Assembly: GCF_963678635.1 (NCBI RefSeq)
Contig: NC_087069.1
Location: forward strand, 8,006,633 to 8,070,632
Origin: Symsagittifera roscoffensis
Lineage: Eukaryota; Xenacoelomorpha; Acoela; Convolutidae
Reading direction: 5' to 3'
Length of the DNA: 64,000 bases
The position numbers and the translations under genes are program-made. Shown here one piece after another: positions 57,385-64,000 of the stretch. The notes beneath the pieces are model-generated. The model had not been told where the DNA came from and made no database searches. It saw only the letters and a program-made list of their open reading frames with translations. Numbering within the stretch: the stretch's first letter is position 1; every line of letters starts with the position of its first letter.

Positions 57385-59340
57385 TGTGATTTGAGATGCG
57401 GAACTGGTTGAAGATCCCAGTCAGACCACTTGCGAGGATGGTAATCTGTCATGTAAGCAGTAAGCTTCAAATAATAAGCATACACTGGGTAGTCACATGG
57501 TTCAAATTAATTTTCGATGTCATCTTTTTTACTGCCTTGTCTTTCGGTAGAACTATTAACTTGCCACGCAATTTGGGATCAACATAAATACCACAAAAAA
57601 CATGAGGGATTTGGTTCTTGACATTTTTCAACAATTGCAGGTTGTCCATATATTCATTAAGCTCATTTTATGTACTGAAATGAATTAGTTGAAGCTTCGA
57701 TTTGACAGAGTTTTCTACTCTAATGAAAGAGACTTGTAGACTGGTTTTATTCGCTTAGGTGGGAAATTTGGATTACCAATGTTTTCCGAACCAGCGAATG
57801 TTTCAATGAGTGTTTCAAACTTTGCTTGCAAGTTTTCTACCACTAACGAGCATCTTCAAATCGCAATCAAAAACTTTGCTTGCTTTCTTTTTCGAGTTAT
57901 TGTAAATCTGTTCATAACTCGATGTATCGGTACCACTCGAAGCTATAGTTTGTAGTAACTTTCGATTAATATGACTAAGTAGTTCATGTGTCATTTTCTG
58001 CAAATCCAACAATTTGTCATGCATGGTTTTTTTTCGCTCGGTTTTTCAATTTTCAATTTGAGTTTTTTTTATGTCTTTTGTTTCAATCTTAGAGGCTTTT
58101 ATTTTTTTATTTCTGCCAATTACTGAAATTTTAGTTTTGAGTTCTGACGCTTTTTCCTCTCATGGCTGAAGCTCGAACTTGATATGATTTCCCATGCATT
58201 TCGCTTAGCTCGGTGTGTCTCGTATTTTACAATACTCTGTGCAGATAAAATTCTGCTATGAACATGTTAATGGTTCTTGTTTCTGAAACGACCATTCAAT
58301 TGCCTCGCCGACTCTGTGAGACAAGGAATTTTTCGCACAAACACTCAGTGGCTAAAGCGTCATCTTGTTTTCAGCAATTTTTTTTATGTCTTTTGTTTCA
58401 ATCTAAGAGGCTTTTATTTTTTCTTTCCGCCAACTACTCAAGTTTTAGTTGTTATTTCTGACGCTTTTTCCTCTCATGGCTGAAGCTCGTACTTGCTATG
58501 ATTTCCCATACATTTCGCTTAGCTCGGTGTGTCTCGTATTTTACAATACTCTGTGCAGATAAAACTCTGCTATGAACATGTTAATGGTTCTTCTGCTTCT
58601 GAAACGACCATTCAATTGCCTCTCCGACTATGTGAGACAAGGCATTTTTCGCACAAACACTCAGTGACTGCAGCGTCATCTTGTTTTTCAGAGCAGTTCT
58701 GCCAACTACAGAGTTTGATGTTTGGGAAAGTTACTTCTCAAGTGACACAAATAGGTCCTAGCTTAAGTAGCTTGAAATAACCCGGTGTTAAGATGAGTGC
58801 AGATGAACTGGTGCAAATGAAATGTGCGTAAGTATGTTGATGGTTTTTTTCTTTCCATATCAACCAATGAATTGCCTTTTCGAGTATGTGAGATCAGGCA
58901 GTTTTGGCTCAAACTTTCATTTGCTGCGGCTTCATCTAGTTTCTCAGAGCAACTTTGGCAATGACAGTTTGATGTTCGGGAAAGTTAGTTCCCAAATGAT
59001 ACAAACAGATCCAGTCTCTAAAGTGTCTTCAAATATCCTGTTTTTTTTCAAAAAATTAAGCTGAATTGTGTTTTTTTCCGATATGGACTAAAATTTGGCA
59101 TGTGACAAAAAATATCGGTTAAATTGTATTTGTTATTTTCAGTCTCAAAAGTTTTTGTGATTTTTTTAGCCCAAAACTTGTTTTTCATTTTTTCACGGAT
59201 TGGCTTGAAGTTTTTCTGCGACACACGCACGTGAAGTCGAGGACCACTTGACTTCAAAATTTGAAGTGTGGTCTCAAGTTGTCAGTACCCTAACGTCTTG
59301 CGCTTTACCAAGTAGAGGTTTGTTCATTTTTCGCGTTGAG
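57385..59340 (-). pseudogene. Unit 6 of array 2
   Basis: Minus strand: two full zinc-finger copies (near 58860-59010 and 58610-58750), a partial one (58290-58370), a coiled-coil frame (57815-58024, MHDKLLDLQKMTHELLSHIN), a separate frame with VVENLQAKFETLIETFAGSE near 57800, and the C-terminal frame 57467-57649 (NQIPHVFCGIYVDPKLRGKL). That frame stops at LII where the alternate frame would carry YAYYLKL. Confidence 0.5.
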
Positions 59341-59544
59341 CCGCTTGTGTGATCTGGCTATTGTGTCCTGTTTAGAATTTGACTTGGTTTCTCGCCATAT
59401 TGTCTGTGCTTAAAAGACAATATGTCTTTCCTTGTCTCTGGCTGTTTTCAGCTTCTTATCCTCCGTATTAGCTGTGAATCTGTCATGTCATTCTTGACGT
59501 TGATTCCATTGCTCGGCAGGCGCACTAAAAACTGCAGTCTTTTT

Positions 59545-62110
59545 CTGTGATTTGAGATGCGGAACTGGTTGAAGATCCTAGTCAGACCACTTACGAGGAT
59601 GGTAATCTGTCATGTAAGCAGTAAGCTTCAAATAATAAGCATACACTGGGTAGTCACATGGTTCAAATTAATTTTCGATGTCATATTTTTTACTGCCTTG
59701 TCTTTCGGTAGAACTATTAACTTACCACGCAATTTGGGATCAACATAAATACCACAAAAAACATGAGGGTTTTGGTTCTTGACATTTTTCAACAATTGCA
59801 GGGTGTCCATATATTCATTAAGCTCATTTTATGAACTGAAATGAATTAGTTGAAGCTTCGATTTGACAGAGTTTTCTACTCTAATGAAAGAGACTTGTAG
59901 ACTGGTTTTATTCGCTTAGGTGGGAAATTTGGATTACCAATGTTTTCCGAACCTGCGAATGTTTCAATGAGTGTTTCAAACTTTGCTTGCAAGTTTTCTA
60001 CCACTAACGAGCATCTTCAAATTGCAATCAAAAACTTTGCTTGCTTTCTTTTTCGAGTTATTGTAAATCTGTTCATAACTCGATGTATCGGTACCACTCG
60101 AAGCTATAGTTTGTAGTAACTTTCGATTAATATGACTAAGTAGTTCATGTGTCATTTTCTGCAAATCCAACAATTTGTCATGCATGGTTTTTTTTCGCTC
60201 GGTTTTTCAATTTTCAATTTGAGTTTTTTTATGTCTTTTGTTTCAATCTTAGAGGCTTTTATTTTTTTATTTCTGCCAATTACTGAAAATTTAGTTTTGA
60301 GTTCTGACGCTTTTTCCTCTCATGGCTGAAGCTCGAACTTGCTATGATTTCCCATGCATTTCGCTTAGCTCTGTGTGTCTCGTATTTTACAATACTCTGT
60401 GCAGATAAAATTCTGCTATGAACATGTTAATGGTTCTTGTTTCTGAAACGACCATTCAATTGCCTCGCCGACTATGTGAGACAAGGCATTTTTCGCACAA
60501 ACAGTCAGTGGCTAAAGCGTCATCTTGTTTTCAGCAATTTTTTTTATGTCTTTTGTTTCAATCTAAGAGGTTTTTATTTTTTTCTTTCCGCCAACTACTC
60601 AAGTTTTAGTTGTTATTTCTGACGCTTTTTCCTCTCATGGCTGAAGCGCGTCCTTGATATGATTTCCCATACAGTTCGCTTAGCTCGGTCTGTCTCGTAT
60701 TTTACAATACTCTGTGCAGATAAAATTCTGCTATGAACATGTTAATGGTTCTTGTTTCTGAAACGACCATTCAATTGCCTCGCCGACTATGTGAGACAAG
60801 GCATTTTTCGCACAAACACTCAGTGGCTAAAGCGTCATCTTGTTTTCAGCAATTTTTTTAATGTCTTTTGTTTCAATCTAAGAGGCTTTTATTTTTTTCT
60901 TTCCGCCAACTACTCAAGTTTTAGTTGTTGTTTCTGACGCTTTTTCCTCTCATGGCTGAAGCTCGTACTTGATATGATTTCCCATACATTTCGCTTAGCT
61001 CGGTGTGTCTCGTATTTTACAATACTCTGTGCAGATAAAATTCTGCTATGAACATGTTAATGGTTCTTGTTTCTGAAACGACCATTCAATTGCCTCTCCG
61101 ACTATGTGAGACAAGGCATTTTTTCGCACAAACACTCAGTGGCTGAAGCGTCATCTTGTTTTTCAGAGCAGTTCTGCCAACTACAGAGTTTGACGTTTGG
61201 GAAATATACTTCTCAAGTGACACAAATAGATCCTAGTTTAAGTAGCTTAAAATGGCCCGGTGTTAAGATGGGTGCAGATGAACTGGTGCAAATGAAATGT
61301 GCGTAAGTATGTTGATGGTTCTTTTCTTTCCATATCAACCACTGAATTGCCTTTCCGAGTATGTGAGATCAGGCAGTTTTGGCACAAACTTTCATTTGCT
61401 GCGGCTTCATCTTGTTTCTCAGAGCAACTTTGGCAATGACAGAGTTTGATGTTCGGAAAAGTTACTTCCCAAATGAAACAAACAGATCCAGTCTTTAAAG
61501 TAGCTTAACTCAACTCGGTGTTGAGATGGGTGCAGATAAATTGGTGCAAATGAGCTGTGCGTAAGTTTGTTGATGGTTCTTTTGTTTCCTTATCAACTAA
61601 TGAATTGCCTTTCCGAGTATGTGAGATCAGGCAGTTTTGGCTCAAACTTTCATTTGCTGCAGCTTCATCTTGTTTCTCAGAGCAACTTTGGCAATGACAG
61701 TTTGATTTTCGGGAAAGTTAGTTCCCAAATGATACAAACAGATCCAGTCTCTAAAGTGTCTTCAAATATCCTGGTTTTTTTTTTCAAAAAATTAAGCTGA
61801 ATTGTGTTTTTTTCCGATATGGACTAAAATTTGGCATGTGTCAAAAAATATCGGTTAAATTGTATTTGTTATTTTCAGTCTCAAAAGTTTTTGTGATTTT
61901 TTTAGCCCAAAACTTGTTTTTCATTTTTTCACGGTTTTGCTTGAAGTTTTTCTGCGACACCCGCACGTGAAGTCGAGGACCACATGACTTCAAAATTCGA
62001 AGTGTGGTCTCAAGTTTTCAGTACCCTAACGTCATGCGCTTTACCAAGTAGAGGTTTGTTCATTTTTCGCATTAAGCCGCTTATGTGATCTGGCTATTGT
62101 GTCATGTTTA
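59545..62110 (-). pseudogene. Unit 7 of array 2, with extra zinc-finger copies
   Basis: Nearly identical to unit 6 at a distance of 2,161 bp in its C-terminal and coiled-coil parts (59628-59810, 59976-60185). To its right it gains extra 315-bp copies of the partial zinc-finger block and three full zinc-finger copies (near 61.17, 61.43 and 61.69 kb). Confidence 0.5.
60340..61230. repeat. 315-bp tandem repeat inside array 2
   Basis: Equivalent positions 60437, 60752 and 61067 are exactly 315 bp apart with very high identity. A related pair exists at 58277 and ~58593. The unit covers part of a zinc-finger segment plus the following T-rich stretch. Confidence 0.85.
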
Positions 62111-62145
62111 GAATTTGACTTGGTTTCTCGCCATATTGTCTGTGC

Positions 62146-62950
62146 TTAAAAGACAATATGTCTTTCCTTGTCTCTGGCTGTTTTCAGCTTCTTATCCTCC
62201 GTATTAGCTGTGAATCTGTCATGTCGTTCTTGACGTTGATTCCATTGCTTGGCAGGCGCACTAAAAACTGCAGTCTTTTTCTGTAATTTGGGGATACGGA
62301 ATTGGTTGAACATCCCAATCAGACCACTTACGAGGATGGCAGTTTGTCGTATAAGCAATAAGCTTCAAATAATAAGCATACACTGGGTAGTCACATGGTT
62401 CAAATTAATTTTCGATGTCATCTTTTTTACTGCCTTGTCTTTCGGTAGAACTATTAACTTGCCACGCAATTTGGGATCAACATAAATACCACAAAAAACA
62501 TGAGGGATTTGGTTCTTGACATTTTTCAACAATTGCAGGTTTTCCATATATTCATTCAGCTCATTTTATGAACTGAAATGAATTAGTTGAAGCTTCGATT
62601 TGACAGAGTTTTCTACTCTAATGAAAGAGACTTGTAGACTGGTTTTATTCGCGTAGGTGGAAAATTTGGATTACCAATGTTTTCCGAACCTGCGAATGTT
62701 TCAATGAGTGTTTCAAACTTTGCTTGCAAGTTTTCGAATCACTAACGAGCATCTTCAAACGGCAATCAAAAACTTTGCTTGCTTTCTTTTTCGAGTTATT
62801 GTGAATCTGTTCACAACTCGATTTATCGGTAACACTCGGAGCTATAGTTTGTAGTAACCTTTGATTAATATGACTAAGTACTTCACGTGTCATTTTCTGC
62901 AAATCCAACAATTTGTGATGCATGGTTTTTATTTCGCTCGGTTTTTAAAT
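62146..62950 (-). pseudogene. Unit 8 of array 2
   Basis: Minus strand: a coiled-coil frame (62645-62923), a C-terminal frame (62365-62547), then a 70-codon frame 62146-62358 ending in a highly charged tail (QWNQRQERHDRFTANTEDKK). That tail also exists in units 5-7 and may be the last exon of the ancestral gene. Two zinc-finger copies lie to the right (63.29 and 63.54 kb), both with lost Cys or stops. Confidence 0.5.
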
Positions 62951-64000
62951 TTTCAATTTGAATTTTTATCTTTTTTGTGTTTTGTTTCAATCTTAGTGGC
63001 TTTTTTTTTATTTCCGCCAATTGCTCAAGTTTTAGCTTTGAGTTCTGACGTTTTTTGCTCTCATGGCTGAAGCTTGTGCTTGCTTTGATTTCCCATGCAT
63101 TTCGCTTAACTCGGTGTGTCTCGTATTTTACAATACTCTATGCAGATAAAACTCTGCTATGAACATGTCAATGGTTCTTCTGTTTCTGAAACGACCATTC
63201 AATTGCCTCTCCGATTATGTGAGACAAGGCATTTTTTCGCACAAACACTCAGTGGCTGCAGCGTCATCTTGTTTTTCAGAGTAGCTTTGTCAACGACAGA
63301 GTTTGATGTTTGGGAAAGTTACTTCTCAAGTGACAAAATAGATCCTAGCTTAAGTAGCTTAAAATAACCCGGTGTTAAGATGAGTGCAGATGAACTGGTG
63401 CAAATGAAATGTGCGTAAGTAGGTTGATGGTTCTTTTCTTTCCATATCAACCAATTAATTGCCTTTCCAAGTATTTGAGATCAGGCAGTTTTGGCACAAA
63501 CTTCCATTTGCTGCAGCTTCATCTTGTTTCTGAGAGCAACTTTGGCACTGACAGAGTTTGATGTTCGGTAAAGTTACTTACCAAGTGATACAAACAGATC
63601 CAGTCTCTAAAGTCTCTTCAAATACCCTAGTTTCTTTCAGAAATTTCAGCTGAATTGTGTTTTTTTCCGATATGGACTAAATTGTGGCATGCGACAAAAA
63701 ATATTAGTTAAATTGTATTTGTTATTTTCAGTCTCAAAAGTTTTTTGTTATTTTCTCAAATTTGGCCCATAACCTGTTCTGCATCTTTTCATCGTTTTGC
63801 CTGAAGTTTTTTTTTGCGACTTAAGCACGTGAAGTCAAGGACCAATTGACTTCAAAATACAAAGTGTAGTCTCAAGTTGTTCATACCCTAACTTCATGTG
63901 CTTACCAAGTAGAGATTTGTTCATTCGTCGCCTTAAGCCGCTTGTGTGATCTAGCTATTGTGTCCTTTTATAGATTTTGATTTCGTTTCTCGCGATGTTG

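Larger units (their letters stand above)
50930..64000 (-). repeat. Second tandem array (array 2) of decayed zinc-finger/coiled-coil gene units, open at right edge
   Basis: At least eight units are marked by the C-terminal segment, whose matching positions are near 51077, 52533, 53990, 55149, 56246, 57402, 59563 and 62298. Units 1-3 have a period of ~1,457 bp; units 6-7 have 2,161 bp. Read on the minus strand, each unit runs zinc finger, coiled coil, C-terminal segment. The best frames are protein-like (charged, with ordered Cys/His), whereas the plus-strand frames are Phe/Leu/Ser-rich shadows. Stops and indels break every unit I examined. The upstream end and any true first exon lie beyond the right edge. 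Confidence 0.75.

Noticed and set aside
51616-61306. Plus-strand Phe/Leu/Ser-rich frames in array 2 (for example 51616-51870 and 60437-60622)
   Set aside because: Their composition is what the complement of a Lys/Glu/Asn-rich minus-strand coding sequence gives; the minus strand has ordered Cys/His and helical segments instead.

Overview
The window is nuclear DNA of an AT-rich animal (metazoan). The evidence is a set of intron-containing genes for typical animal or eukaryotic proteins: a TRIM-type RING/B-box protein, a NIFK-like nucleolar RRM protein, the mitochondrial import factor TIMM44, the mitochondrial ribosomal protein bL28m, and the start of PQBP1. Remnants of BEL/Pao and Ty3/Gypsy-type retroelements and tRNA-derived SINE-like pieces fit the same picture. 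I cannot name the clade. All five genes carry a pyrimidine-rich AG splice acceptor 5-19 nt before the start codon, and two of them lie only 110 nt apart. This pattern suggests spliced-leader (SL) trans-splicing, so an SL-using lineage is likely (candidates include tunicates, ctenophores, hydrozoans, rotifers and chaetognaths).

Layout. 1-2.48 kb: a broken minus-strand reading frame at the left edge, then AT-rich DNA with a hairpin element and a ~180-bp diverged tandem repeat. 2.49-6.89 kb (+): a three-exon gene encoding RING, B-box2, coiled coil and a C-terminal PLAT/LH2 domain, with a BEL/Pao remnant in intron 1. 7.35-8.68 kb (+): NIFK-like gene. 9.20-10.70 kb (+): TIMM44. About 11.09-42.12 kb: a ~31-kb satellite array. 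Its basic ~109-135-bp sub-monomers form a four-part ~494-bp higher-order unit, and this has been amplified again in blocks of about 494, 742, 751, 966, 991 and 2,437 bp. 42.1-45.5 kb: an unrecognised frame, a gag-like fragment and two tRNA-like pieces. 45.60-48.71 kb (+): MRPL28 followed by the first two exons of PQBP1. About 50.93 kb to the right edge: a second, unrelated tandem array.

Read on the minus strand, the second array is a decayed family of protein-coding segments: a B-box-like zinc finger, a coiled coil, and a C-terminal segment of unknown family that ends at a GTAAGT donor. There are at least eight units and about twelve zinc-finger copies. The plus-strand frames there look like shadows.

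The recognised genes are housekeeping functions (nucleolus, mitochondrial import, mitochondrial translation, splicing) plus one TRIM gene. They share no obvious pathway. What links them is a common strand, short spacing and acceptor-at-ATG structure. The two arrays enclose MRPL28-PQBP1 as a small gene island, and the remaining PQBP1 exons were not found in the 15 kb that follow.
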